From: JAHQVI01 sp963727575
GTDB lineage: Bacteria > Pseudomonadota > Alphaproteobacteria > Rhizobiales > Rhodomicrobiaceae
Length of the DNA stretch: 64,000 nt
Direction of reading: 5' to 3'
Assembly (NCBI GenBank): GCA_963727575.1
Contig: CAVSIA010000001.1
Coordinates: 77,479 to 141,478, forward strand
A program made the position numbers and the translations under genes. This document shows positions 39,036 to 48,676 of this stretch, piece by piece (the first letter of the stretch is position 1; each line of letters begins with the position of its first letter). Below the pieces are notes generated by a model. The model saw only the letters and a program-made list of their open reading frames with translations, was not told where the DNA came from and searched no databases.

Positions 39036-39752
39036 ATGACGATCTGGGGTAAATTGGCCGGCGCCGCTGCCGGCCTCGCTGTCGGTGGTCCGCTGGGAGC
39101 GCTGCTGGGCGGGATCGCTGGGCATCTGGTGGTCGACCGCGAGACCGACGAAAACGATGTCGACAAGCCGCTGGCCTTTACGATCGGCGTGATTGCGCTC
39201 GGCGCGAAGATGGCCAAAGCCGACGGCCATGTGACCAGGGACGAGATCGAAGCCTTCAAGGAAGTCTTCAAGGTTCCCGAAAGCGAGCGCAAGAACGTTG
39301 CCCGCGTCTTCGATCTGGCCAAACAGGATACCGCCGGCTTCGAATCCTATGCCAAGCAGCTCGCGCGGCTGTTCCGCGACGACCCCGAGATGCTGCACAA
39401 CGTCCTTGAAGGGCTGTTCCACATCGCCCAGGCCGATAAAGTCATCCACCCGCGCGAGCGCGAATATCTGGCCACCGTCGCCCACCATTTCGGCATCAGC
39501 GACGTGGAATTCCAGTACATCCATGCCCGCCATAGCGCCACCGAGCGCAAAAACCCATATCAGGTGATGGGTGTGGCGCCGGACATCGCCAACGACGAAT
39601 TGCAGCGCCATTATCGGCGGCTGATGGTCGAAAACCACCCCGACAAGCTGATCGCCCGCGGTCTGCCGCAGGAAATGATCGACATCGCCAACAAGAAGAT
39701 CGCCACGATCAACGAGGCTTATGACGAGATCCGCAAGGCCCGCCAGACTTGA
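39036..39752 (+). CDS. TerB/DjlA-like J-domain protein
   Basis: A 238-residue co-chaperone-like protein. A glycine-rich N-terminal segment (GAAAGLAVGGPLGALLGGIA) that may insert in the membrane is followed by a TerB domain (GVIALGAKMAKADGHVTRDE, HIAQADKVIHPREREYLATV) and a C-terminal J domain (NPYQVMGVAPDIANDE, MVENHPDKLIARGLP with the HPD motif). This is the DjlA order without a long cytoplasmic linker. It should stimulate DnaK ATPase. The next gene follows after 16 bases. Confidence 0.92.
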   Translation: MTIWGKLAGAAAGLAVGGPLGALLGGIAGHLVVDRETDENDVDKPLAFTIGVIALGAKMAKADGHVTRDEIEAFKEVFKVPESERKNVARVFDLAKQDTAGFESYAKQLARLFRDDPEMLHNVLEGLFHIAQADKVIHPREREYLATVAHHFGISDVEFQYIHARHSATERKNPYQVMGVAPDIANDELQRHYRRLMVENHPDKLIARGLPQEMIDIANKKIATINEAYDEIRKARQT

Positions 39753-39768
39753 TATTTGGCGGCATTCG

Positions 39769-40542
39769 ATGGGTCACGACGGCGGGGCACGCATGACGCT
39801 CGATACACGCCTCAGGGCACGATGGCGGGCCGCGGCGAATTTCGAGCCGCGCAGGGGCGGCCTGCGTCCGACGATCCTGCTTCTGCACTATACCGGCATG
39901 AGTTCGGCCGAGAAGGCGATCAACTGGCTGTGCGTGCCCGAATCCCGCGTTTCGTGCCACTATCTGATCGACGAGCACGGGCGGATCACGCAAATGGTCG
40001 CCGAAGAGATGCGGGCCTGGCATGCCGGCGAGGCCATTTGGGCGGGCGAAACCGACATCAACTCCGCCTCGATCGGCATCGAGATCCAAAATTCCGGCCA
40101 CGGCCTCGATTACACCGATTTTCCGGACGTGCAGATGCTTGCCGTCGAAGCGCTTTCGATCGACATCATGGCCCGGCATGGCATCGCCCGCGAGCGCGTG
40201 CTCGCCCATTCCGACGTGGCGCCGCACCGCAAGTGCGATCCGGGCGAGAAATTCGACTGGGCGCGGCTGGCCGGCCATGGCGTCGGCCATTGGGTGGAGC
40301 CGAGCCGGATCGAGGGCGATGCCGGGTTCGCCGTCGGCGATGAGGGGCCGGAGATCTCGCGGCTGCAGTCGAATCTGGCCGCCTACGGCTATGGCGTTCC
40401 CCTCACGGGGCACTTTTGCGACAGCACCTGCGAGGTGGTGACGGCGTTTCAGCGGCATTTCCGCCCCGCTTTGGTCAGCGGGCGCGCGGATCACTCGACC
40501 ATCGACACGCTGGAAAGGCTGCTCCGGGCGCTGCCGTCGTGA
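39769..40542 (+). CDS. N-acetylmuramoyl-L-alanine amidase (AmpD type)
   Basis: Cuts the bond between MurNAc and L-Ala in cell-wall fragments. The Amidase_2 domain holds the zinc site: His in ILLLHYTGMSSAEKAI, His in VLAHSDVAPHRKCDPGEKF, and Asp in the same block. Residues about 180-250 form a peptidoglycan-binding domain (EISRLQSNLAAYGYGVPLTG). No signal peptide is seen, so a cytoplasmic AmpD-like recycling role is likely. The start is either ATG 39769 or ATG 39793; the former is used. It is in line with the J-domain gene. Confidence 0.92.
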   Translation: MGHDGGARMTLDTRLRARWRAAANFEPRRGGLRPTILLLHYTGMSSAEKAINWLCVPESRVSCHYLIDEHGRITQMVAEEMRAWHAGEAIWAGETDINSASIGIEIQNSGHGLDYTDFPDVQMLAVEALSIDIMARHGIARERVLAHSDVAPHRKCDPGEKFDWARLAGHGVGHWVEPSRIEGDAGFAVGDEGPEISRLQSNLAAYGYGVPLTGHFCDSTCEVVTAFQRHFRPALVSGRADHSTIDTLERLLRALPS

Positions 40543-40572
40543 CCTGCCGGAAGAGTGGCTTCAACGGACGCG

Positions 40573-42454
40573 CTAATGCAAGCGTCGGCGCCCGGGCCTT
40601 ACTGGCGCCAGGTCCTGGGCGGCATGTTCATCGAACAGCTCCGCCAGCTTCTCGGTCATGGCGCCGCCAAGCTCTTCGGCATCGGTGATCGTCACGGCAC
40701 GGCTGTAATAGCGCGTCACGTCGTGGCCGATGCCGATGGCGATCAGCTCGACCGGCGAGCGGTTCTCGATCTCATGGATCACCTGGCGCAGATGGCGCTC
40801 CAGATAGGCGCCGGAATTTACCGAGAGCGTCGAGTTCGTCGACCGGCGCGCCGTCGGAAATCATCATCAGGATGCGGCGCTGCTCGGGCCGGGCCATCAA
40901 CCGGTTATGCGCCCAGGCAAGCGCCTCGCCGTCGATATTCTCCTTCAGCAGCCCCTCGCGCATCATCAGGCCGAGATTGCGCCGCGCGCGCCGCCACGGC
41001 ACGTCGGCCGCTTTGTAGATGATGTGGCGCAGATCGTTGAGCCGGCCCGGTGCGGCGGGCTTGCCGTTCGCCAGCCACTGCTCGCGGGTCTGGCCGCCCT
41101 TCCACTGCCGGGTGGTGAAACCGAGGATCTCGACCTTCACGCCGCAGCGCTCCAGCGTCCGCGCCAGAATGTCGGCGCATGAGGCGGCGACCATGATCGG
41201 GCGGCCGCGCATCGAGCCGGAATTGTCGAGCAAAAGCGTCACCACCGTATCGCGGAAGGTGGTGTCGCGCTCGGCCTTGAACGAGAGCGGATGCAGCGGG
41301 TCGGTGACGACGCGGGAGAGCCGCCCGGCGTCGAGGATGCCCTCTTCCAGGTCGAAATCCCAGGCGCGGTTCTGCTGCGCCATCAGCCGCCTTTGCAGGC
41401 GGTTGGCAAGGCGGGATACCGCCACATGCAGATTGGTGAGCTGCTTGTCGAGAAAGCTGCGCAGGCGCTCCAGCTCGTCCGCATCGCAAAGATTCTCCGC
41501 CGCGACGATCTCGTCGAACTGGCGCGTGAAAACCTTGTAGCCGAAGGCCGATGGATCATCGAGCACCGACACGTTCGGGCGGCGCGGCGGCGCCTGGGTG
41601 CGGTCGTCGGCATTGGCGTCGCTGTCCAGCTCCGCCTTGTCGCTGGCGTCGGCAAGTTGGGCGTCTTCCTCGCCCGCGCCGGATGAGGAATCGGAATCCT
41701 CGTCGGCCTCGACCGGCTTGGTTTCCTGGTCCTGGCCGGACTCCTCCGACTGCCCCTGTGCGGACTGGTCGGAATCCTCGTCTTCGGAGCCCGATTGCTC
41801 TTCGTTGCCCTGGGCCTGCTCGTCGATCAGCTCCAGCGCGGAAAGCACGTCGCGGAGCAGCCGGCCGAAGGATTCCTGGTCGTCGAGACTGTCGGTAAGG
41901 GCGTCGATCAGGCCGCTGGCGCGCTCGTCGATCCAGGAGCGCCATGCCTCGACCATCGGTGCCGCGCGCTTGGGCGGCTTCAGGCCGAGGATGCGTTCGC
42001 GCACCATGAGCGCCAGACATTCATCGAGCGGGGCATCCTCGCGCTGCGTCGGCACCGCCGCCCGGCCCTCGAACTTGGCCTCGGTCTTGGCGGCAAGGTT
42101 CGCGGCCATGCCGGCCATGCGCTTGGCGCCGACCGCCTCGACCCGGACGCGCTCGACGGCTTCGAACACCGACCGCGCGGCGCCGGCCGAGGGCGCGAGC
42201 CTGGCGTGCAGCGCGTTGTCGTGGCAGGCGATCGTCAGGGCGACCGAGTCCGCGTGGCCGCGCAGCACCGCGATCTCTTTCTTGCTCGGTGCGCGCGAAA
42301 GCTGAGGCAGCGAGGCGGTATGCCCGCGCAGGCTCGGCGCCTCGGTGGAGAACACCACCTGTAGCTGGTCGTCGCCGGCAATGGCCCGCGTGGTCTGCGT
42401 CAGGGCCTCCTTGAACGGACCACCGGGATCGGTTTTGCGTTTCTGCGAAGTCAT
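40573..42454 (-). CDS. cobT: Aerobic cobaltochelatase subunit CobT, one frame break
   Basis: Works with CobS and CobN to insert cobalt into hydrogenobyrinate a,c-diamide in vitamin B12 synthesis. The protein of about 627 residues has an N-terminal helical part (FKEALTQTTRAIAGDDQL), a long acidic middle (about 210-285, rich in Glu, Asp, Ser and Gln), and a C-terminal VWA domain with the MIDAS motif LLLDNSGSMRG and LMMISDGAPVDD. One extra base near 40829 shifts the frame; the true end then reads VIHEIENRSPVELIAIGIGH, YYSRAVTI and GRRRLH. Convergent with the amidase gene. Confidence 0.96.
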
Positions 42455-42515
42455 GCTTACCGTTTCAGCAATCGGCCGCTCCGCCCGTCTGGCGCGGACA
42501 AAGCGGCGATCAAAC

Positions 42516-42926
42516 TCAAGGCCAGACGACGCCTTTCGCCTCGCTGGTCACATAGACCGTTCCGGCCTCATCGGCGATCCGCCCGTCCATGGTCACCAGA
42601 TGGCCCTTCAATCCGACATGCGGCTCGATGGACACCACCGTCCAGCTCAGCGTCGTCGCCGTGCCTTCGGGGATCGCCTTCTTGAAGCGAAAGTGAAAGT
42701 CGAGCCCGACGCTCTCGCGGCTACCAGCCAGAAGCGATGCGGCAACCGACATGAGCACGCCCGACATCTGCGCACCGCACGCGATGATCGTGCCGAAGCG
42801 GGAGGCATTCGCCCGCTCCACATCGTGGTGAAGCGGGTTTCTGTCGCCCGCCTCCTCCGCGAAGCGCGCAATGTTCTCCCGCGTGAAAACATAGGGCTCC
42901 GAAAATGTGAAACCAGGCTCGACCAT
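42516..42926 (-). CDS. MaoC-like hydratase/thioesterase-fold protein
   Basis: A 136-residue protein with one hotdog domain: YVFTRENIARFAEEAGDRNP followed by LHHDVERANASRFGTIIACG, the (R)-hydratase motif with Asp and His as catalytic pair. It may hydrate enoyl-CoA or act as a thioesterase. It sits between cobS and cobT on the same strand: eight bases after the cobS stop, 61 before the cobT start. Such a gene has no known step in cobalt insertion, so the link may be only positional. Start ATG 42926. Confidence 0.87.
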   Translation of the reverse strand: MVEPGFTFSEPYVFTRENIARFAEEAGDRNPLHHDVERANASRFGTIIACGAQMSGVLMSVAASLLAGSRESVGLDFHFRFKKAIPEGTATTLSWTVVSIEPHVGLKGHLVTMDGRIADEAGTVYVTSEAKGVVWP

Positions 42927-42934
42927 GACGCTCG

Positions 42935-43924
42935 TCAGCTCAGTGCGACGTTGACGGAGGATTCCGGCAGCTCCTCGCCGAAACAGCGCTGATAGAACTC
43001 GGCCACCAGCCCGCGCTCCAGCTCGTCGCATTTGTTGAGGAAGCTGAGGCGGAAGGCGAAGCCGATATCGCCGCCGAAGATGTCGGCATTCTCCGCCCAG
43101 GTGATCACCGTGCGCGGGCTCATCACCGTCGACAGGTCGCCGTTGATGAAGGCGCTGCGCGTGAGATCGGCGAGGCGCACCATGGCGGCAACGGTTTTCC
43201 GGCCCGCGTCGCTGCTGTAGGACTTCACCTTGGCGGCGACGATATTCACCTCGTCGTCATGCGGCAGATAGTTGAGCGTGACGACGATCGACCAGCGGTC
43301 CATCTGGCCCTGGTTGATTTGCTGCGTGCCGTGATAAAGGCCGGACGTGTCGCCAAGACCGATGGTGTTCGTCGTCGAGAACAGCCGGAACGCCGGATGC
43401 GGACGGATCACCTTGGACTGATCGAGCAGCGTCAGCCGGCCGGACTGCTCCAGCACGCGCTGAATGACGAACATCACGTCCGGTCGTCCTGCGTCATATT
43501 CGTCGAAAACCAGCGCGGTATTCGACTGCAGCGCCCAGGGCAGGATGCCTTCGCGGAACTCGGTGACCTGGACGCCGTCCTTCAGCACGATGGCGTCCTT
43601 GCCGACCAGATCGATTCGCGAAACGTGGCTGTCGAGATTGATGCGCACGCACGGCCAGTTCAGCCGCGCCGCCACCTGCTCGATATGGGTGGACTTGCCG
43701 GTGCCGTGATAACCCTGGATCATCACCCGGCGGTTATGAGCGAACCCGGCAAGGATCGCCATGGTGGTTTCCCGGTTGAACTGGTAGTCCGGGTCGAAAT
43801 CCGGCACATGCGCGTCGGCTTTGGAAAAGGCGGGGACTTCCAGATCGGTGTCGATGCCGAAGAGCTGGCGAACCGAGACCTTCATATCCGGGAGACTGTT
43901 CACCTCGGGCGTTGTTGCAGGCAT
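42935..43924 (-). CDS. cobS: Aerobic cobaltochelatase subunit CobS
   Basis: AAA+ ATPase partner of CobT. Walker A reads MIQGYHGTGKSTHIEQVAAR, Walker B region ALVFDEYDAGRPDVMFVIQR, sensor RLFSTTNTIGLGDTSGLYHG. The 329-residue length and the opening with VRQLFGIDTDLEVPAF are exactly those of CobS. The frame is intact. First gene of the run cobS-maoC-cobT. Confidence 0.97.
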   Translation of the reverse strand: MPATTPEVNSLPDMKVSVRQLFGIDTDLEVPAFSKADAHVPDFDPDYQFNRETTMAILAGFAHNRRVMIQGYHGTGKSTHIEQVAARLNWPCVRINLDSHVSRIDLVGKDAIVLKDGVQVTEFREGILPWALQSNTALVFDEYDAGRPDVMFVIQRVLEQSGRLTLLDQSKVIRPHPAFRLFSTTNTIGLGDTSGLYHGTQQINQGQMDRWSIVVTLNYLPHDDEVNIVAAKVKSYSSDAGRKTVAAMVRLADLTRSAFINGDLSTVMSPRTVITWAENADIFGGDIGFAFRLSFLNKCDELERGLVAEFYQRCFGEELPESSVNVALS

Positions 43925-44017
43925 GTGGGCGTCCTAGCTACTATTTCAGTCGAGTTTGCGAGACGAAGCCGGCTCCGCGCAGCAGAGCCTCAAGCGACTC
44001 CGGACGTTCGGGATTGG

Positions 44018-44650
44018 TCAGCAAAAGCCAGCCTGTTTTAGATAATTATAGGCTTGGATCACCTCGCGCAACCGATCCTCGCTTCCACGGTCGCCGCCAT
44101 TGCTGTCGGGATGGTGGAGCTTGACCAGCGCCTTGAAGCGGGCCTTGATCTCCTCGGGCGTGCTCGCTTCGGGCAGATCCAGCGTCGAAAAGCATTTCCG
44201 CTCGGCATTGCGGATCGGACGGCGGTTCTCGTCCTCCCGTTCCGTCGAGCCGGTCTTTGCGTCGCGGAAGAAGCCGAACGGGTCCGTCGACTGGAAATCG
44301 CGCTTGAAGCCGCGCATATGCGGCTCGGCTGCCGATTTGAAGCCGGTGGCGGCCCAGGCATTGATGCCCGAAGACCATGTCGGCCGGTGGCCGGTCATCG
44401 ATGCCTTCTGATACGCGGCAACGTCGTCGTCGCTCATGCCGGAGAAATAATTATAGGATTTGTTGTAGTCGCGGACATGATCGAGGCAGAACATGTGATA
44501 TTCGCCTTCCCGCGACCGTCCTTTCGGCGCGCGATGCGTCCCGGCCTTCTCGCATCCGTGCCAGTCGCAGATCGGCCCCTGGTGGCTCCTGAGCCGGTCT
44601 CCTTCCGGTTTGACCCGAATGCAATCGAAATATTTGGAATCCAGCTTCAT
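44018..44650 (-). CDS. J-domain protein
   Basis: A 210-residue protein conserved next to bolA and cobS in Rhizobiales. Its N-terminal half has two possible zinc pairs (ICDWHGCEKAGTHRAPKG and YHMFCLDHVRDYNKSYNYFS); its C-terminal end is a J domain with the HPD motif in ALVKLHHPDSNGGDRGSEDR. It should interact with a DnaK chaperone. The client is unknown. The start is ATG 44650 (MKLDSKYFD) in preference to the ATG five codons upstream. Confidence 0.92.
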   Translation of the reverse strand: MKLDSKYFDCIRVKPEGDRLRSHQGPICDWHGCEKAGTHRAPKGRSREGEYHMFCLDHVRDYNKSYNYFSGMSDDDVAAYQKASMTGHRPTWSSGINAWAATGFKSAAEPHMRGFKRDFQSTDPFGFFRDAKTGSTEREDENRRPIRNAERKCFSTLDLPEASTPEEIKARFKALVKLHHPDSNGGDRGSEDRLREVIQAYNYLKQAGFC

Positions 44651-44821
44651 GCTTCGTCTGTCCAAGTCACCTAGACGCGGCTATATCATGACAACGAATT
44701 TTGACAGGGCCGAGTTCGATCTCCGAATTATGCTGCTTCGCTCCCCACCGCACAAGGCAAAGCATCGCAAATCCGGACTTTGGCGGAGCCTAATAAGTGT
44801 TGACAACGGGCGGAAAAATCA

Positions 44822-45115
44822 ATGCAGGTCGAAACCCGGATGCGGGAAAAACTGACTGAGGCATTTTCGCCTCTCGAGCTGGCCATCCAGAACGAATCGC
44901 ACAAGCACGCGCACCATGTGGCGATGAAGGGCACCGCCAATACCGGCGAGACCCATTTCAACGTCACCATCGTCTCGGACAGCTTCGCCGGACGGTCGCG
45001 GATCGAGCGGCACCGGATGGTGCACGAGGTCTTGGCCGACGAGCTTGCCGGTCCGGTCCATGCGCTGTCGGTGGTGGCCCGGACGCCGGACGAGACGAGC
45101 CGTGGCGCGTCCTGA
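44822..45115 (+). CDS. bolA: BolA family protein
   Basis: A 97-residue protein of the BolA/IbaG class, which binds monothiol glutaredoxin Fe-S clusters. Blocks: MREKLTEAFSPLELAIQNES, HKHAHHVAMKGTANTGETHF and FAGRSRIERHRMVHEVLADE, with the conserved His in the last. Starts at ATG 44822. The next gene seems to overlap its 3' end. Confidence 0.95.
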   Translation: MQVETRMREKLTEAFSPLELAIQNESHKHAHHVAMKGTANTGETHFNVTIVSDSFAGRSRIERHRMVHEVLADELAGPVHALSVVARTPDETSRGAS

Positions 45116-45824
45116 GCCGAGCCGCGATTATGCCGGGGCAGACACCGCCTCTGAAAACAGGCAGAGCGCCGATCTGTCGCGGATGGCGGCGGCGGAAGCG
45201 GCCGGTAGCGGCCTGTTAACGCTGATCGTCGTGGCGGCGGGCATCTTCGGCGAACGCTATGCCATCCACAATACCGGCATTGCGCTGCTGATCACGTCGC
45301 TCGCCGGCGCATCGGCGTTTTTCATCCTCGCCCGCACTTTGGCTCCACTCGCGCCGACCGCCTTCAATCCGGGACTGGCGCTGGGGCTGGCGCTGGCCGG
45401 TCGTCTGCCGCTTTCCAGCGCAGTGTTATGCGTCGCCGCGCAGATTGCCGGGGCGTTTCTCGGGGTGATGGCGGCGCATGTCATCGGCAATACCGGCCTC
45501 GTCCAGGTGGCGACGCAGATCCAGACCGGCGAAGGCGTCTGGCTGGGCGAGTTTATCGGCACCGGCCTGCTCGTCTTCGCCCTGCTGCCGCTGGCGTTTG
45601 CCGGGTCACAGAAGCTGCCGCTGACCGGCGCGTTGTGCCTGCTGGCCATTTCGCTGGCCACGCCCTCGACGAGCTTCGCGGACCCCGCCATGACGCTCGC
45701 CCGCGCGCTGACCGACAGTTTCACCTCGATCCGCCTGGAGGACGCGCTGGCGATCTGCGGAATTCAGCTTGTCGCGGCGGCGCTCGCCTACGCGCTCAGG
45801 CGATTTTTGTTTCCAGCGGATTGA
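45102..45824 (+). CDS. Aquaporin-family (MIP) membrane protein with altered NPA boxes
   Basis: A six-helix channel-like protein of about 240 residues. The first half-helix motif reads APTAFNPGLALGLALAGRLP (NPG for NPA) and the second STSFADPAMTLARALTDSF (DPA for NPA). Proteins of the Rhizobium AqpS type, linked to arsenite transport, share the second pattern, but the change of both boxes may alter selectivity. Start uncertain: GTG 45102 overlaps the end of bolA; ATG 45183 (MAAAEAAGSG) would still keep all helices. Confidence 0.82.
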   Translation: MARPEPSRDYAGADTASENRQSADLSRMAAAEAAGSGLLTLIVVAAGIFGERYAIHNTGIALLITSLAGASAFFILARTLAPLAPTAFNPGLALGLALAGRLPLSSAVLCVAAQIAGAFLGVMAAHVIGNTGLVQVATQIQTGEGVWLGEFIGTGLLVFALLPLAFAGSQKLPLTGALCLLAISLATPSTSFADPAMTLARALTDSFTSIRLEDALAICGIQLVAAALAYALRRFLFPAD

Positions 45825-45926
45825 AGCGAAACGGGGATCTGTGCCCGGCCGAACGAAATCCCGCCGCGCAACGCCCAACGGCGCACGCGGCGGGTTACAC
45901 TGAGACAATCCTTTAAAGCAAAAAAA

Positions 45927-46505
45927 TCAGGCTGCCGTGCTGAACCGCTGCAGCGGAAACTCCAGCACTGCCATGACGAAGCCGTTGCTGTTGTCGATCG
46001 CCTCGCTCCACAGGGAGAGCGGCGTCGGATAGGACGGCTTGAGCTGTCCGATGACATCGCCATGGTCAAAATACAGGTCGGCCTCATATTTCTTCGCGAT
46101 GCGTTGCATCCTGCGATTTTCGGCCAGACAGTTCATATACAGACGGTCGACGCCGCGATTGCGGGCGGCGACGATGACCCGGCCGAGCAGTTCGGTGCCC
46201 ACGCCGGAGTCCTGAAAGTCGCGTTCGACCGAAAATGCGGCCTCCGCTTCCCCGACCCAGCTGTCGCCGATCATTCGCAATTCCGCGGCGGCGCGCATCT
46301 CGCGTCCCTCGAAATAGCCATAGACGACGCTCTGAAACCGGCCGGTCTGGGAGGCGTATTTGTGAATGAAACCATCATCCACCACCATCCCGAAACGCAT
46401 GCGCCGGCTTTCCGGATCCAGTCTTATGAGGTGATCCCGGAATTTCTCCGTCTCCGTGAACCACAATTTTCTTATCGTGCCTCCCCAGATGCGAGTTTCA
46501 GGCAT
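45927..46505 (-). CDS. GNAT-type acetyltransferase
   Basis: A 192-residue protein. The acetyl-CoA loop reads FQDSGVGTELLGRVIVAARN, and after it comes NRGVDRLYMNCLAENRRMQR and an IAKKYEADLYFDHGDVIGQL end. The opening MPETRIWGGTIRKLWFTETE with FRDHLIRLDPESRRMRF is known from alphaproteobacterial GNAT proteins often fused to or placed near protein acetyltransferases. Substrate unknown. Start ATG 46505; the long open frame beyond it is not coding. Confidence 0.87.
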   Translation of the reverse strand: MPETRIWGGTIRKLWFTETEKFRDHLIRLDPESRRMRFGMVVDDGFIHKYASQTGRFQSVVYGYFEGREMRAAAELRMIGDSWVGEAEAAFSVERDFQDSGVGTELLGRVIVAARNRGVDRLYMNCLAENRRMQRIAKKYEADLYFDHGDVIGQLKPSYPTPLSLWSEAIDNSNGFVMAVLEFPLQRFSTAA

Positions 46506-46779
46506 TGTCCCAAATCTCCAACTGGCTAATGTCTGCAAAGCAAGGGCACATGGACTCAATCGCCGGTTGTCCCTCGCGTGTTGCAGCGCACAATTATATG
46601 CTGTCTGTGGCAGCCAGATGAAGAGGCTATCGCACTTGCAGGTCGTTGTGGCATAGCTGCCATGCAACCGCGGGGTAGCTAGGGCTCGGCTTTGCTTGCG
46701 AAAAGACCGGCGGGGCGGCACAATTCGCCGCACATGAAAACCTGTTGAAGCAGATCGTTTTTTGGTTGGGAGGCGGCTC

Positions 46780-48276
46780 ATGAAAGAGATCGGACATTTC
46801 GTAGGCGGCAAGACGGTTGCCGGACAGAGCGGCCGCTACGCCGACGTTTATGCGCCCCATACGGGCGAGGTGCAGGCCAAGGTCGCGCTCGCCTCGGCCA
46901 GTGAACTCGCGCAGGTGGTGGAAAACGCCAAGGCCGCGCAAGTTGGCTGGGCCGCGCTCAATCCGCAGCGCCGGGCGCGGGTGATGTTCAAATTCCTCGA
47001 TCTCGTTCAGAAGGAGATGCGCCCGCTCGCCGAAATCCTCTCCTCCGAGCACGGCAAGACCGTCGCGGACTCGGTCGGCGATATTCAGCGCGGGCTCGAA
47101 GTCGTCGAATTCTGCTGCGGGGCGCCGCATATGATGAAAGGCGAATTCACCGAAGGCGCCGGTCCGGGCATCGACATCTATTCGCTGCGCCAGCCGCTGG
47201 GCGTCGTCGCCGGCATCACGCCGTTCAACTTTCCCGCCATGATCCCGCTGTGGAAGGCCGGTCCCGCGCTTGCCGCCGGCAATGCCTTCATCCTGAAGCC
47301 GTCCGAGCGCGACCCGTCGGTGCCGATGCGGCTCGCCGAGCTGTTTCTCGAAGCCGGGCTGCCGGAAGGCGTCTTCAACGTCGTCAATGGCGACAAGGAG
47401 GCGGTGGACGCCATTCTCACCCATCCGGACATCCGCGCCATCGGCTTCGTCGGCTCCACGCCGATCGCCGAATATGTCTACGTCACCGGGACGGCGCACG
47501 GCAAACGGGTGCAATGCTTCGGCGGCGCCAAGAACCACATGATCGTCATGCCGGACGCCGATATGGACCAGGCGGTCGATGCACTGATCGGGGCCGGCTA
47601 CGGCTCGGCCGGCGAGCGCTGCATGGCGATTTCGGTCGCGGTGCCGGTGGGCGACGCCACCGCCGATGCGCTGATGGAAAAGCTCGTGCCCCGCGTGGAA
47701 TCGCTGAATGTCGGCCCCTATACGGATGAAAGCTCCGATTTCGGCCCGCTGATCACCAAGGCGCATCTGCAGAAGGTGAAGGACTATGTCGATGTCGGCG
47801 TCCGCGAAGGCGCCTCGCTCGTCGTCGATGGCCGCGATTTCACCATGCAGGGCTATGAGAACGGCAATTTCATGCGCGGCTGCCTGTTCGACAGGGTGAA
47901 GCCCGACATGCGGATCTACAAGGAAGAGATCTTCGGCCCGGTGCTGTCGATCGCCCGCGCGGCGGATTATGACGAAGCGCTGCGCCTGCCCTCGTCGCAT
48001 GAATACGGCAACGGTGTCGCCATCTTCACCCGCGACGGCGATGCGGCGCGCGATTTTGCCTCCAAGGTCGATACCGGCATGGTGGGCATCAATGTGCCGA
48101 TCCCGGTGCCGCTCGCCTACTACACCTTCGGCGGCTGGAAACGCTCGGTGTTCGGCGACCTGAACCAGCACGGCGCAGACGCTTTCCGCTTCTACACCAA
48201 GACCAAGACGGTGACGGCGCGCTGGCCGTCCGGCGTCAAGGAAGGGGCCGAGTTCTCCATCCCGACGATGAAATAG
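46780..48276 (+). CDS. mmsA: CoA-acylating methylmalonate-semialdehyde dehydrogenase
   Basis: Converts methylmalonate semialdehyde to propionyl-CoA (and malonate semialdehyde to acetyl-CoA) in valine and inositol breakdown. The 498-residue protein has IGHFVGGKTVAGQSGRYADV, TPFNFPAMIPLWKAGPALAA, FVGSTPIAEYVYVTGTAHGK, and the catalytic Cys in GYGSAGERCMAISVAVPVG; the FGGAKNHMIVMPDADMDQAV block is typical of MmsA. Start at ATG 46780 after GGGAGG. The product feeds PccA, whose gene lies about 5 kb away. Confidence 0.96.
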   Translation: MKEIGHFVGGKTVAGQSGRYADVYAPHTGEVQAKVALASASELAQVVENAKAAQVGWAALNPQRRARVMFKFLDLVQKEMRPLAEILSSEHGKTVADSVGDIQRGLEVVEFCCGAPHMMKGEFTEGAGPGIDIYSLRQPLGVVAGITPFNFPAMIPLWKAGPALAAGNAFILKPSERDPSVPMRLAELFLEAGLPEGVFNVVNGDKEAVDAILTHPDIRAIGFVGSTPIAEYVYVTGTAHGKRVQCFGGAKNHMIVMPDADMDQAVDALIGAGYGSAGERCMAISVAVPVGDATADALMEKLVPRVESLNVGPYTDESSDFGPLITKAHLQKVKDYVDVGVREGASLVVDGRDFTMQGYENGNFMRGCLFDRVKPDMRIYKEEIFGPVLSIARAADYDEALRLPSSHEYGNGVAIFTRDGDAARDFASKVDTGMVGINVPIPVPLAYYTFGGWKRSVFGDLNQHGADAFRFYTKTKTVTARWPSGVKEGAEFSIPTMK

Positions 48277-48285
48277 GAGCAGGCG

Positions 48286-48642
48286 GTGCGGGGCTTGGCC
48301 TATCTCGTGGCGATGGCGGGCATCCTGGCGGTGTCGGGGCAGCCGGCGCGCGCCCAGGACGCCCGCGCCCACTGTCCGCCCCTACCGGTCTGCGACGCGG
48401 AGCAGATGCCGGTCTGCAAATTCAGGACGGGCAACCCGGATTGCGGGTGCAGTGCGTGGGCCTGCGTGGACAGCAAGGTTCAGTTGGATCTGAAGCTGCC
48501 TTCGTCGACGCCCCGGACCGTCGATGATCTGCCGAAACCCGCCCCGCCGGAGTTCGAGCCTCCGCCGATTCCACCGTCGGTCCTGGAGCCGAAACAGCCC
48601 AATCTGCCGACGTTCAAGCTCGACCCGCCTCACAAGCAATGA
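48286..48642 (+). CDS. Small secreted Cys- and Pro-rich protein
   Basis: A 118-residue protein that starts at GTG 48286, nine bases after mmsA, with GGAG upstream. A signal peptide ends at ARAQDARA. The first mature part has seven Cys in HCPPLPVCDAEQMPVCKF and NPDCGCSAWACVD, which suggests disulphides or metal binding; the rest is proline-rich with PEFEPPPIPP. No family is recognised. Its place behind mmsA may only be positional. Confidence 0.75.
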   Translation: MRGLAYLVAMAGILAVSGQPARAQDARAHCPPLPVCDAEQMPVCKFRTGNPDCGCSAWACVDSKVQLDLKLPSSTPRTVDDLPKPAPPEFEPPPIPPSVLEPKQPNLPTFKLDPPHKQ

Positions 48643-48676
48643 GGCTCGTCGCCAAGCCCCGCCGGCTGTGTGAGGG

